Origin: CAZFER01 sp964517495
GTDB lineage: Bacteria; Hinthialibacterota; Hinthialibacteria; Hinthialibacterales; Hinthialibacteraceae
DNA length: 64,000 nucleotides
Assembly: GCA_964517495.1 (NCBI GenBank)
Contig: CAZFER010000005.1
Location: forward strand, 62,001 to 126,000
Reading direction: 5' to 3'
The notes under the pieces are model-generated. The model searched no databases. It saw only the letters and a program-made list of their open reading frames with translations, and was not told the DNA's origin. Position numbers and translations under genes: made by a program. Position 1 is the first letter of the stretch, and each line of letters begins with the position of its first letter. Shown here piece by piece: positions 35,818 to 45,179 of the stretch.

Positions 35818-36771
35818 TTACTTAAGGTATTCTGAATAGTATTTTTTCGCACATTCAGGGCAGATGGAGTGGCTTACCGCTGAACCTAAGTTTTGGTGGA
35901 TATATTCCTCCAATTCTTCCCATGAACCTTCTTCATTGCGTATCTTTTTGCAATGACAGCAGAGGGGAAGGATATCGCGCAAGGTTTCGATTTCTTCAAG
36001 CGCGTTTTTTAGGTTTTCGATGACTTCATCGCGTTGTTTTTCGATCTTTTTCCGTTCGCTTATATCCCGGACTACGGCCAGGACACAATCTTGTTCGCCA
36101 ATGATGGCGTGTTTTAGAGTGATTTCTCCCCACAGTATGTGCCCATCTTCGTCACGGAATTGCCGTTCAAACTGTTGGGGACCTTTTTCCTGGGCTTGCT
36201 TGACGTCGGCTGTTACAGATTCAATTTCAGAGCCGAAAGGAACGACGATGATATCATCGAGGGTTTGTCCCAAAAATTCTTCTTTCGAATAACCCAATAC
36301 ATTTACAGCGGTGTGGTTGGATTTAATGATGGTCCCATCATTGGCATCCAACATGAAGATGGATTCGTTGGTGGCATTGAAAATTTCGTGATATTCCTGT
36401 TCTCGGCGGATGAATTCTTTTTGTGTTTCCAGCCTTTTTTGTAAGGTGCAATAGATGATTTCCCTGGTCAGGGTGATAATAAACGCATAAATACTCACAG
36501 TGGTTAGAGAGTTGTAAAATGTAATGGATTCAGTGACATATAATACCCATGTGCAGGTGAAATAAGCGATAGCAAGTAAACAATAAAATAAGGAACGTTT
36601 ATAGTAAAAGATGGAATAAAATAATGGGATGCAAAGAATCAGTAATAAATCATCAACCCAGTTGAAGTTTAATTCCTCTTTTAAATAGATAAGAAAAAAA
36701 CCAAAAGAGAGGGCATAGACGATATAAATGAGAAGAAATATGATGTTTTGCCTATGTGTGCGCGATGACAT
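35818..36771 (-). CDS. membrane PAS sensor with C-terminal Cys-rich module
   Basis: Signal protein of 317 aa. Four membrane helices occupy residues about 9-110. After a short coiled coil comes one PAS/PAC domain (about 135-245, 'IFNATNESIFMLDANDGTIIKSNHTAVNVLGYSKEEFLGQTLDDII', 'CVLAVVRDISERKKIEKQ'). A second coiled coil leads to a C-terminal module with 'LPLCCHCKKIRNEEGSWEELEEYI' and 'HSICPECAKKYY', a probable metal-binding site common at the ends of PAS proteins. No kinase, cyclase or GGDEF domain is present, so output must be by partner binding. There is no nearby regulator gene. Confidence 0.85.
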   Translation of the reverse strand: MSSRTHRQNIIFLLIYIVYALSFGFFLIYLKEELNFNWVDDLLLILCIPLFYSIFYYKRSLFYCLLAIAYFTCTWVLYVTESITFYNSLTTVSIYAFIITLTREIIYCTLQKRLETQKEFIRREQEYHEIFNATNESIFMLDANDGTIIKSNHTAVNVLGYSKEEFLGQTLDDIIVVPFGSEIESVTADVKQAQEKGPQQFERQFRDEDGHILWGEITLKHAIIGEQDCVLAVVRDISERKKIEKQRDEVIENLKNALEEIETLRDILPLCCHCKKIRNEEGSWEELEEYIHQNLGSAVSHSICPECAKKYYSEYLK

Positions 36772-37025
36772 TGGTTCTTCCTCGTTGTTGATGATAAATG
36801 AATTAAAAGCAAATAGTATGCCACTATCTATTCATCTTGTAATTTGCTTATTATTATAGACTTATCATATTCTGCCTAACAATGGCGAACACCTATCCTC
36901 CCATCCAATTCAAATTGACACTAAATATGATAATGTTTACATATTGTTAATATCTGCTGTAATAATGTAAAATTTTATTAACCTCCTTGGATAGGATATC
37001 ATAAGTTTTTTGAATTAACAATATT

Positions 37026-37616
37026 TTATTGCTGCGATTCCTCCATGCTTTGATTCGAATAAGTGGCATCAGAGACTTTTGCAGATGAACTCCTATCCTG
37101 TTGCTGAAAAATAATCGTATCCTTTTCAAGGTTAATTTTTGCTTTCAAGGCTTTCATGACGGAGATTCCCAATACCCCATCCACATTATATTTCTTGTTT
37201 CGGCCGGTAATGACGAATGCATTCGATGCATTGAGAGTAATGCTGTCATCAAGTTTTAAAGTGAATTTTTCTGAATAACGGGCTTGTATTTCGCCACCTG
37301 CCGTGAAAAGTTTCGATTTCCCCTCTCCAAGGATGTTGAGATTAAAACGCTCCAGGCGGTCTTGATAGATGCAGATGCCATTGGCGGCAGTATCCAGATA
37401 GATAATGGCAGGCTCGTTATTAAGGTGGCAGTGCAGGGCGGGGATATCCCCATAATAATGGAGTGGAATTTCTATTTGGGTATGTTGATTGGGCCATTCC
37501 ACCGTAATATGGATTGAATCTTCGGTGGATTTGGAATCCGGGCCGTTTAATGCCTTTTTTTCGCCGCATGCGGTGAAGAGTAAAAAGATTAAAAAGACTC
37601 GGAGATGTGGAATCAT
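37026..37616 (-). CDS. retropepsin-like aspartic protease lipoprotein
   Basis: Lipoprotein of 196 aa: the lipobox LFTAC puts the modified Cys at residue 17, and the N-terminus would be membrane anchored. One retroviral-type aspartic protease domain follows. The active-site triad is read as DTA at D75 ('AIIYLDTAANGICIY'). The second hydrophobic-Gly segment is 'VDGVLGISVMKALKAKINLEKDTIIF', as in the gag-asp protease family of bacteria. DTA instead of DTG is known in some clan AA members. Like other members it would act as a dimer in the periplasm; the target is unknown. A second retropepsin lies at 59.6 kb. Confidence 0.78.
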   Translation of the reverse strand: MIPHLRVFLIFLLFTACGEKKALNGPDSKSTEDSIHITVEWPNQHTQIEIPLHYYGDIPALHCHLNNEPAIIYLDTAANGICIYQDRLERFNLNILGEGKSKLFTAGGEIQARYSEKFTLKLDDSITLNASNAFVITGRNKKYNVDGVLGISVMKALKAKINLEKDTIIFQQQDRSSSAKVSDATYSNQSMEESQQ

Positions 37617-37704
37617 GTTTTGTATTAACTTAATGAGATAGTATTTAATAATATAATATGAGACTTCTAGAAAGTATAGAGGAATGAAATCAAAGAATGA
37701 TTAT

Positions 37705-37785
37705 TTAAGTGGTCAGCCATCTGATGCACCATTCCCTCCCAAGACGGGGATGGGCTAGGGGGGGTTGATAAGAAGAATGACAAGT
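37705..37785. repeat. MITE-like element, truncated copy 2
   Basis: Starts with the terminal TAAGTGGTCAGCCAT (37706-37720) and holds the left core CCTCCCAAGACGGGGATGGGCTAGGGGGGGTTGATAAGAA, but stops before the right arm. A full copy starts 100 bp further on. Mismatches in the hairpin show decay. Confidence 0.65.
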
Positions 37786-37884
37786 CGGTCTTTTATTCGT
37801 TTTCAAAGGTTTGACATGATATGATTGGGCAGGGATAATATCTGAGTAATTGATGAGGAAAGTAATCATAACTATGGAAATTTG

Positions 37885-38070
37885 GTAAGTGCTCAGCCAT
37901 GGGTGGTTCCATTGCCTTCTCAAGATTGGGAGGGCTAGGGGAGGGTTGATAAATAACCGTGGAGTAAAACTCTTTAACCCCTCCTAGTCCCCCCCATTTC
38001 AAGGGGAGAGGAAAAATTTTCCCCTTGTATGCTCTCCATCCCTTTCCATTTCATATGGCTGGCATGTTAC
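37885..38070. repeat. MITE-like element, full copy 3 (186 bp)
   Basis: The left end GTAAGTGCTCAGCCAT (37885-37900) and right end ATGGCTGGCATGTTAC (38055-38070) are imperfect inverted repeats. The core has a C/G-rich hairpin, GGCTAGGGGAGGGTTGATAA, and the complementary TTTAACCCCTCCTAG with CATTTCAAGGGGAGAGG. It ends 37 bp before the FkbM gene. It has the same length and order as copy 4. Confidence 0.75.
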
Positions 38071-38107
38071 AAAATCTGAAACTCCAAATCGATGAGGATT
38101 CGATGTA

Positions 38108-39139
38108 ATGTACCGATATCAAAAGATAATTATAAGAAAGCCCTTCGTGTGTGAAAATATACCGTTTCTTGCAAAAGCGTATAAGAATGCTTTTTCATCG
38201 GGTTCCTCATATCCACTATCACCCTTGAGAAAAATAAGCAACCGATTGATTTTCTATATATTATTAAATATCCCTTTCTTGACATGGAAAGGAACTTTCT
38301 CGATCCAAGATAATAAAAATAAATTTATTTCATTCAACGCGAAAAACCGGCAATACAATATTTTATATTTTTACAAATATGAAACAGCATATGAACCGGA
38401 AACATCTGCATTGATCGATATGTTTTTGCCCAATCAAGGAATCCTGTATGATATAGGAAGTAACTGGGGATATTTTAGTCTATATGCTGCCTCACGCAAT
38501 GATTTTAGCGGTGAAATTCACAGTTTCGAAATGAATCCATCATCATTTGATGATTTGGTAAGTGTTGTAAAAAAGACAACTTACAAAAATATAATTCATT
38601 GTTACAATTATGCTTTATCCAATCAGCAAGGTAAAAAGGGGATCAAACAGTACTCGCATAGCGGACTAACAAGGTTGTCTGAAAGCGAATTTGATACAAC
38701 GGTCGATACCGTTTGTTTGGATCAACTCACCTTGCCTAAACCTGATATCATTAAGATGGATGTGGAAGGTCATGAAGTTCAAGTTTTGGAGGGGGGGAGT
38801 CGATTGCTTGAAGAGGCTAAACCTTTGCTGGTTTTTGAAAACACGATTTCCAGGGGAGATTTAAAATTTCCTCTCCAATCCTTGAGTTTTTTATATGAAA
38901 GGGGATACCGGATCTTCCTCCCTCTTTGGATAGATCAAATCGGAGATTTTGAGATTTTTTTTAACGATGACAATCAATATTTAACACCTTCAAAATATGA
39001 AAATCTTGTATTATATCCCTTAAATATCAAAACGAGATATTTATATCCTGAAAGGATGAATTTGTTTGCGTGTCATTCTGACCGTTTGTATCTTTTGGAA
39101 AATCCAACTATAGGAGAATGCATAAAGAATTGTAAATAA
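38108..39139 (+). CDS. FkbM family methyltransferase
   Basis: SAM-dependent methyltransferase of 343 aa, probably methylating a surface-glycan sugar or a linked natural product. Motif I is 'LYDIGSNWGYFSLYAASRN'. The FkbM signature is 'PDIIKMDVEGHEVQVLEGGSRLLEEAKPLLVFEN'. A 90-residue N-terminal extension without known domain precedes it. The gene is AT-rich like the following ones and begins the segment that lies between copies 3 and 4 of the repeat element. GAGGAT about 12 nt before the ATG is a fair ribosome site. Confidence 0.88.
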   Translation: MYRYQKIIIRKPFVCENIPFLAKAYKNAFSSGSSYPLSPLRKISNRLIFYILLNIPFLTWKGTFSIQDNKNKFISFNAKNRQYNILYFYKYETAYEPETSALIDMFLPNQGILYDIGSNWGYFSLYAASRNDFSGEIHSFEMNPSSFDDLVSVVKKTTYKNIIHCYNYALSNQQGKKGIKQYSHSGLTRLSESEFDTTVDTVCLDQLTLPKPDIIKMDVEGHEVQVLEGGSRLLEEAKPLLVFENTISRGDLKFPLQSLSFLYERGYRIFLPLWIDQIGDFEIFFNDDNQYLTPSKYENLVLYPLNIKTRYLYPERMNLFACHSDRLYLLENPTIGECIKNCK

Positions 39140-39259
39140 TCTCATTTCTCCGTTATGTTGACAACCACAAAAATGTAAGTAATAGGTTTCGCTCATTTAT
39201 CACTGAAATGGCTGACACGGTTTGCTGCTTCTAACTCCAGTTGATTATAAATATCCAAA

Positions 39260-40543
39260 ATGAAATTAAACAAAATTTTTTGTTCTCAAAATTTTACGTT
39301 AACGAATTGCCTTTATGGATTATTAATCCTGGAATTAGCATTGATCTATTTTTTTGTCCCGGCGGGGCGTTTTCATAGTTCATTTTCAGGATATTCATTT
39401 TCTTTTGGTGGTGATGTTTATAAAAACTTTGCGATCCCCATCCTGACCTGGCTGGCATGGAGGAAATTGAATCGATCTAGTGGATGGCCTTTTTCGCTGT
39501 TACATCCCCCTTTTCTCTTTCTCATCCTGATTTCCATCATTTCCAGCGCCGGTTCCAGAGACCCTTATCAGGCGTTCAGTGAAACCCTTGAGTTGATCCT
39601 ATACTATGGCTTCTTTCTTATTCTTATTGATATCCCCTGGAGCCGAAAGTCGTTTCTCCCCATCGCTATTTCTTATTTGCTCGGAACCATCTGGATGGGA
39701 TGTGTAACGGGGTGGCAGTTTCTTCATATTGGCGATTCGGCTGGAATCCCTGGACTGAATGGGACGTTTTTATATCCCAATTACCTGGGATTGTTTTGTA
39801 TTCTGAGTCTTACATTGTTAACGTTTTATGAACCGTATTGTCAGACACGCCTGGAAAAAATCTGTATCTACACAAGTATTGTGATTACCCTATTATGCAG
39901 CCTCTTGACGATTTCCCGAGCCACGTATTTGGGACTCATGGTATGGCTGTGGATCGTGTTTCGAGCCAAAACCATACGTGTTCCTTTTGGGTTAAAAATT
40001 GGAATGGTAGCCCTGGTGATTGCAAGTCTGGTGGTCATACCATTTATCGCGCCAAAATTTTATGGGATTCTGGATGAATTTCGAGGGGATGATCCCTATT
40101 CCAGGATTCAAATCTGGCCGTTTGTTCTGGATTTTAGTATCCCTGATTTTACATACTTTGGTTACGGCCAAGGTCCGGTACTAAAGGAAATCATGGATAG
40201 CACGTTGGCCGCTGAGTTCAAACCCGATTATCTGTTCAGGAAATGGCATCCTCACAATTTGTTTTTATCCATTTTTCTTTACATGGGGATACCGGGATTA
40301 TTCGCATTGGGATGGTTGTTTCTGATCTATTTTTGGCAGATTCGATTTTGCAATCCCTATCCCAAAGTCGTTTTGCTTGCTGGGATGACCGGTTATATTG
40401 TGCATCAATTTTTTGATGAAGAACTATTGGAGGGGAATATCCCGGTTGCTTTGATTTCCCTCTTGGCATTAGCAACTATTTTCTCTCGAAGGGCATCAAT
40501 ACCTATCAACGAAGAAAAAACCAATGAGCAAATCACTTCGTAA
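39260..40543 (+). CDS. O-antigen polymerase/ligase-like protein
   Basis: Polytopic membrane protein of 427 aa with about eleven helices. It has the Wzy_C-type arrangement: 'NGTFLYPNYLGLFCILSLTLLTF' (N-Y-L-G site), 'LLTISRATYLGLMVWLWIV' (S-R-[AG] site) and a periplasmic loop ending in 'KWHPHNLFLSIFLYMGIPGLFALGWLF' with the conserved H-N. It would polymerise or ligate lipid-linked glycan. The 3' end overlaps the next gene by 20 nt. Confidence 0.83.
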   Translation: MKLNKIFCSQNFTLTNCLYGLLILELALIYFFVPAGRFHSSFSGYSFSFGGDVYKNFAIPILTWLAWRKLNRSSGWPFSLLHPPFLFLILISIISSAGSRDPYQAFSETLELILYYGFFLILIDIPWSRKSFLPIAISYLLGTIWMGCVTGWQFLHIGDSAGIPGLNGTFLYPNYLGLFCILSLTLLTFYEPYCQTRLEKICIYTSIVITLLCSLLTISRATYLGLMVWLWIVFRAKTIRVPFGLKIGMVALVIASLVVIPFIAPKFYGILDEFRGDDPYSRIQIWPFVLDFSIPDFTYFGYGQGPVLKEIMDSTLAAEFKPDYLFRKWHPHNLFLSIFLYMGIPGLFALGWLFLIYFWQIRFCNPYPKVVLLAGMTGYIVHQFFDEELLEGNIPVALISLLALATIFSRRASIPINEEKTNEQITS

Positions 40544-42374
40544 GTACAGTACTATAAGCCTTTTGGTATTGGGCTTGATTCCAACATTGTTCCAGTTGGA
40601 ATGGGCACAGACCATGATTTTGCTGTGGCTGGTGCTGATTGTTGTATCTTATAAGCGTGCAACAATCAATCAGCATCTCCTTTATCTTGGAATACTTTAC
40701 GTGCTTTGTTCGGCTTCTTTGTGGGGAGTGGGGAAATTGGTGGCGCCGCATTGCCCATCTTTTAGCATCTTGATTTTGTGGCTATTTGTCATTGGATTTA
40801 TTTTTAAAGATTTAATTCGAAAACGGGATGATCCAAACAAGTTATTTATTACAATAACACATCCTTCTTCACCCCTTCTAATTCCCTCGAAGGCAGTAAC
40901 GTCATTTGCAATGTTGATTTTAGTGGGAGGATGGATGTTGCTTCATTGGGGATTGAATTATTATCTTGACAAAGAGTTTATGTGGACGTGGTGGGTAACT
41001 CCTTCATGGGGGGTGTTTAGTTTTTTACTTTTTTATCCTTCCAAGCTTGGGGATGAAATTCCTCATCGTGACCAGCGCCTTTTTAGTTCAATTTGTTCTG
41101 TGATGATTGTTATTGCTGTGGCTGGGCATTCTATTCAATATAGGTATTTATCTCAACAGTTGCTAAACGAATCCCCCCAAACGAAGCATATTGAGCGGGC
41201 ATTTGAGCGTGGTTATGAATCCCTTGGGATTGTAGGCAGTATCCAACAGGTTGTGAAACATGCACAACAAGATCAATGGGACAATGCGGTTCAAGTATTA
41301 CGAAGCTATTGGCATTACACCAAAAAGGCGAGTTTTGTTAACCAATGGCTTGAAACCCCTTTGCTGAAAAATAACCTTTTTTTGTTTACGATGACATTTG
41401 GTTGCCAAATACAATTGCCGGAGGGTGAAAAAACTGTTGATTTTTCTGTTTTACCTGATAACAACCAGATTATTTTGCTTACATCAACAGGACGTATGAT
41501 CGGCTTGGGCGAAAATGGTGTGAATTTGCACTCTGCTTTGCCTGAAGGAATATCTGAATCACCCAAACGTATGGATGTGGGACATACTCGCCAACAACTG
41601 GCTTTATTGACTCAGCATGGCCATGTGTATGTAAAAAAAGAAAACGATCATTTTTCGACGTTAAAATTACCTCAAACACGTACCTGGAATAATACCCATT
41701 GGGAAAAATTGGTATGGAGCGATTTGAATCTTTCTGAGGATCGCAAGACTTTGTGGGCACTGGATGATCATGGAACCATTGATCAATATGAATATAATCC
41801 CACGACAAATCAGTGGGTTTTGGAACAGGAAGCTCTCCACCCTCCATTGTGGAAGGAATCCAATATGGGACAAATGTTTCTTCCCGTGGAAAATGGAGAA
41901 GCGTTTCTAACGTTAGATGTGTATGGAGGGGTACATTGGCGCGGGGATTCACGTTTACAACCACGTCATTTTACACAAAAGAATCTCAACAAGTATTACA
42001 ATTCAAACCGGCCGGTTATGCATGCTATGGCCTTTTGGCGAAAACCCTCAGAACTAATTTTATTAAACATGTATGGACGATTGGATTTTATAACATCCCT
42101 ACCCCAAACAGATATGGAGAAATCGGAAAATCTGACCTATGATGAATTGATATTGGATGCCATCCCCTCTGTACGGGAAATATTATATTACGATCATGCG
42201 TCTTCACAAAAATATTATGCTGACCAGGCGGCTGCCATCGAATCGGTCCCGAAAATCGACACCATCATGCAACTTGAAAGGGATGGAACTGTTAGGCCGA
42301 TTTTAATGCCACAAGGTTATCGAATAACTTTCGATGAAGGAGAAAATGTAATTCGTATACCTGCATCTGATTGA
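40524..42374 (+). CDS. membrane protein with C-terminal 'YGG' propeller-like repeats
   Basis: Protein of 616 aa of no named family. The first about 215 residues hold about seven membrane helices. The rest is extracytoplasmic and contains about six strands of the pattern [IL]-x-L-L-x-x-x-G-x-[IVL], such as 'IILLTSTGRMIGL', 'LALLTQHGHVYV', 'LWALDDHGTIDQYEY', 'AFLTLDVYGGVHWRG' and 'LILLNMYGRLDF', suggesting a beta-propeller. The 'D-x-Y-G-G-[IV]-H' strand matches the repeats of the secreted protein at 26.4-27.9 kb. It overlaps the Wzy-like gene, so a role in glycan assembly or display is likely. Confidence 0.72.
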   Translation: MSKSLRKYSTISLLVLGLIPTLFQLEWAQTMILLWLVLIVVSYKRATINQHLLYLGILYVLCSASLWGVGKLVAPHCPSFSILILWLFVIGFIFKDLIRKRDDPNKLFITITHPSSPLLIPSKAVTSFAMLILVGGWMLLHWGLNYYLDKEFMWTWWVTPSWGVFSFLLFYPSKLGDEIPHRDQRLFSSICSVMIVIAVAGHSIQYRYLSQQLLNESPQTKHIERAFERGYESLGIVGSIQQVVKHAQQDQWDNAVQVLRSYWHYTKKASFVNQWLETPLLKNNLFLFTMTFGCQIQLPEGEKTVDFSVLPDNNQIILLTSTGRMIGLGENGVNLHSALPEGISESPKRMDVGHTRQQLALLTQHGHVYVKKENDHFSTLKLPQTRTWNNTHWEKLVWSDLNLSEDRKTLWALDDHGTIDQYEYNPTTNQWVLEQEALHPPLWKESNMGQMFLPVENGEAFLTLDVYGGVHWRGDSRLQPRHFTQKNLNKYYNSNRPVMHAMAFWRKPSELILLNMYGRLDFITSLPQTDMEKSENLTYDELILDAIPSVREILYYDHASSQKYYADQAAAIESVPKIDTIMQLERDGTVRPILMPQGYRITFDEGENVIRIPASD

Positions 42375-42379
42375 AAATA

Positions 42380-43909
42380 CTAAATACACTGCAATACTAA
42401 AATGAATTTGTAATTGTCCCTATCGAGTGGAATTCGCGCTTTTTCTACAAATCCTTCACTTGAAATTAAGCCGGGCGGGAATATGGGTGAAGATAGTGTC
42501 GGATTCCAACCATACAAAAACAAATAATCCACATGATGCTCACGACAGAAATGATGTAGCTCGTTTGCAGATGAAGTAATGGGTATCATGACAGGATTGT
42601 AATCACGAAAAACATAAATCAAACTGGCATGGTTGCTGGCCAAATGATGGCTGGAATCATAATCAACATAGTTCCCCCAATGTTCATGAAAGACAGGGTT
42701 CGGTTTGTATTCAGAATGAAATATCCATCCAAAGGGAAATTGCAACAGAATGGCGAGAGCGAGAACGGTTCCATGGAAGCATTTTGATTTTGCAGGATAG
42801 CGTCTTTTAATCCATTCATAAAAGAGAAGCAACCCACGAGAAGCATACAAATATAAAAATGGCATAAATGGCAGCCAAAAACGTGTACTGGGATACAAGG
42901 CTGTCATACATAGATAGGAGAAACAAAACACCAGCATTGGAAATTGAACAAGTGGATCTTTCCAATGCGCTCGTTTTAATAAGAAACCGATCAAGAAAAA
43001 AGGAAGAATCATCCCCAAATATTTAAATGCATATTCTACCGGTTTTTGAAAGGCATTTTTCAGATATCCCTCTAATGTGGGTTTAAATTTCTGATCATCC
43101 TTTGTTGATAGATGGTGGAACAAATCACCCAAACTATCGGTATGGTCAAGATGGGGGAAATTAAATACGTATTCGATGGAAATCCCCTGGTGTTCTTTAT
43201 TAGCCCAATCGATGATGGCGTTCGATTTACCTGAGATGGAATAGGAACCATTTATTGAATGTGTCCAAATCACCCAAGGAGAAATTCCGATAAGGTAAAC
43301 AAGACTTCCATAAAAGAAAAATTGAACAAATTCCTTTTTGTATTTATAAAACAAATATACCATGCAGGCTATAAACAAGAGGATAGCTTCCGGTTTGCAA
43401 TAATAGGCCAACAAACACAGTAGAACGAGGGCCATATATTTTCTAAATTTTAGCTGGGACTGTGCAATATCCAAAACTAAATAAGCGGACAGAAGATACA
43501 GAGTGGTTAATACATTCTCTGCATACAATTCAAGAGAATTTACCTGAATACGATACGAAGATAAATAAAGTGCAACAGCAAGAAAGCTGATTGATTTTGA
43601 TCCTGTGAAACGCATACCTAAGTTAGCTAATATCAAGATATTGAAAATCCATAAAAACATATTAACTAATTGGACAGCGAAAATGTCATCTTCAAAAAAA
43701 GGAGCAAATATCGAGATAATGATAGGGTATCCTGGTGGGAAAAAACAGTGTGGAATATCCCATAAAGTATATGTTCCAGTTTCCAAAAGAGATTGAGCCA
43801 ATAATGTATAAACATAGCCATCAAAATTTGAACTGACGATAGTTGTTTGATGGAGGAAACAAAAACATATAATAGGTATTAAGCAGGCGAAAAAAAGAAA
43901 TCGATTCAT
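42380..43909 (-). CDS. GT-C membrane glycosyltransferase (GT39/ArnT-like)
   Basis: Protein of 509 aa with about ten membrane segments. The first periplasmic loop starts 'VSSNFDGYVYTLLAQSLLETGTYTLWDIPHCFFPPGYPIII', with the acidic residue and P-P-G-Y-P layout of polyprenyl-phosphate-sugar transferases. A C-terminal periplasmic part of about 100 residues follows. It probably adds a sugar to a surface glycan from a lipid carrier. It is the last gene of a three-gene minus-strand run with the GT87-like and 641-aa proteins, and convergent with the propeller-repeat gene (stops 5 bp apart). Confidence 0.8.
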   Translation of the reverse strand: MNRFLFFACLIPIICFCFLHQTTIVSSNFDGYVYTLLAQSLLETGTYTLWDIPHCFFPPGYPIIISIFAPFFEDDIFAVQLVNMFLWIFNILILANLGMRFTGSKSISFLAVALYLSSYRIQVNSLELYAENVLTTLYLLSAYLVLDIAQSQLKFRKYMALVLLCLLAYYCKPEAILLFIACMVYLFYKYKKEFVQFFFYGSLVYLIGISPWVIWTHSINGSYSISGKSNAIIDWANKEHQGISIEYVFNFPHLDHTDSLGDLFHHLSTKDDQKFKPTLEGYLKNAFQKPVEYAFKYLGMILPFFLIGFLLKRAHWKDPLVQFPMLVFCFSYLCMTALYPSTRFWLPFMPFLYLYASRGLLLFYEWIKRRYPAKSKCFHGTVLALAILLQFPFGWIFHSEYKPNPVFHEHWGNYVDYDSSHHLASNHASLIYVFRDYNPVMIPITSSANELHHFCREHHVDYLFLYGWNPTLSSPIFPPGLISSEGFVEKARIPLDRDNYKFILVLQCI

Positions 43910-43921
43910 GGGATTGACTAT

Positions 43922-45148
43922 TTAATTTTCATCTTTCGTTTCATGTTCTATATGAATTTGTTTTTGATCAAAAAGTATAAATACATTGGCTCCAAATAAG
44001 ATGGCAATGGCTAAAAACAAAAAAGCATTGAGATCGGTGAAATGGGCAAGATAGTATACCATTATAAAACCGAGCAATCCGACAAAAACAATGGGTGAAT
44101 TGCTGTGTTCACTGAAGATGATTTGTCGCAGTAAAAGAACAAAAGCAGGAAGTGTAAAAATGAGATGATGGGTTTCAGACAGTGGAGAGATCAGCAAAAT
44201 GGCCAGCCAATACAAAGAGAAACTCCACCGTATGCTCTTGGGATGGGTATTAATGCAATCGATAGTGAATAAAATACTAAACATAAGCAAAACTGAGATA
44301 CATTTTATCCATACATTATCCAGGTGACTCGGCCAGAGTGTGACAAGAAATCCATTTAATGAAAATTGGCTATTTTGTGGATGGGGTACCTCCTGCTCGG
44401 TGAGCCAGGGAGCCAGTTTATGGAAGAAGAAATCATGATAAGAAGTAAATATACCATCCCCCAAACAGATAACCGGCAGTATGAAAAAGAATACAGTTGC
44501 GATTAGTGTCCAGAAAAATGTTTTCCAGCTTTTTCGAATGAAAAGCAGTATAAGAAAAAGTGCGGGGACAATTTTCAATGATATTGCCATCCCTAAAAAG
44601 ATTGCTGATGGAAACGGTTTTTGTGCTTCAAAGTATATTAAAAAAAACAAGCTGAGTAGTAAAACAAAAAAATTCACTTGCCCATTAAGCAAATTATTTT
44701 GAATGATGGGAATATAAATAAGTAATACAAAAAAAGTAGGGAAAGACAGATTCAGAGAACGTTGTTGATTGGGATAAGATGTTAATAATAATTTTATAAC
44801 CCATAGCAATGCTGCTATGCTGCATCCATACCAAATAACAAAAGCCACCGTATTTGGAAAAATAATCAGAGGAGAAACCGCAAAAGCAAGAAAAAGAGGA
44901 TAGTAAGGGGGGAAATACATTTCCTGTTGATAAATATTTTCACCGTTCAATAGATAGGTGGATGCTTGCAAGTAACTGGTAAAATCATTTCCTTCAGGGC
45001 GCATTATTTTACCGATCCCTTGTATAAAAAATACAATAAATAAGATGATGGTAAGAACAACGGCAGTACGCTGGGCAACAAGGCTTTGCATCAGTTGTAT
45101 AAATAATCCCTGATATCGCATACTCAAAGTCATTAATAAGCGTTTCAT
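43922..45148 (-). CDS. GT87 (DUF2029) membrane glycosyltransferase
   Basis: Integral membrane protein of 408 aa with about ten helices, matching the DUF2029/GT87 family of polyprenyl-phosphomannose-type transferases. The first loop carries 'RPEGNDFTSYLQASTYLLNGENIYQQEMYFPPYYPLFLAFAVSPL', with the family D-[FW]-x-x-[YF] site and P-P-x-Y-P stretch. A middle part has 'QNNLLNGQVNFFVLLLSLFFLIYFEAQ' (the G-Q-V-N motif). It lies 12 bp upstream of the GT39-like gene. Confidence 0.85.
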   Translation of the reverse strand: MKRLLMTLSMRYQGLFIQLMQSLVAQRTAVVLTIILFIVFFIQGIGKIMRPEGNDFTSYLQASTYLLNGENIYQQEMYFPPYYPLFLAFAVSPLIIFPNTVAFVIWYGCSIAALLWVIKLLLTSYPNQQRSLNLSFPTFFVLLIYIPIIQNNLLNGQVNFFVLLLSLFFLIYFEAQKPFPSAIFLGMAISLKIVPALFLILLFIRKSWKTFFWTLIATVFFFILPVICLGDGIFTSYHDFFFHKLAPWLTEQEVPHPQNSQFSLNGFLVTLWPSHLDNVWIKCISVLLMFSILFTIDCINTHPKSIRWSFSLYWLAILLISPLSETHHLIFTLPAFVLLLRQIIFSEHSNSPIVFVGLLGFIMVYYLAHFTDLNAFLFLAIAILFGANVFILFDQKQIHIEHETKDEN

Positions 45149-45179
45149 TTCCTACCCTTAATCTCCATAAAGATATTCA

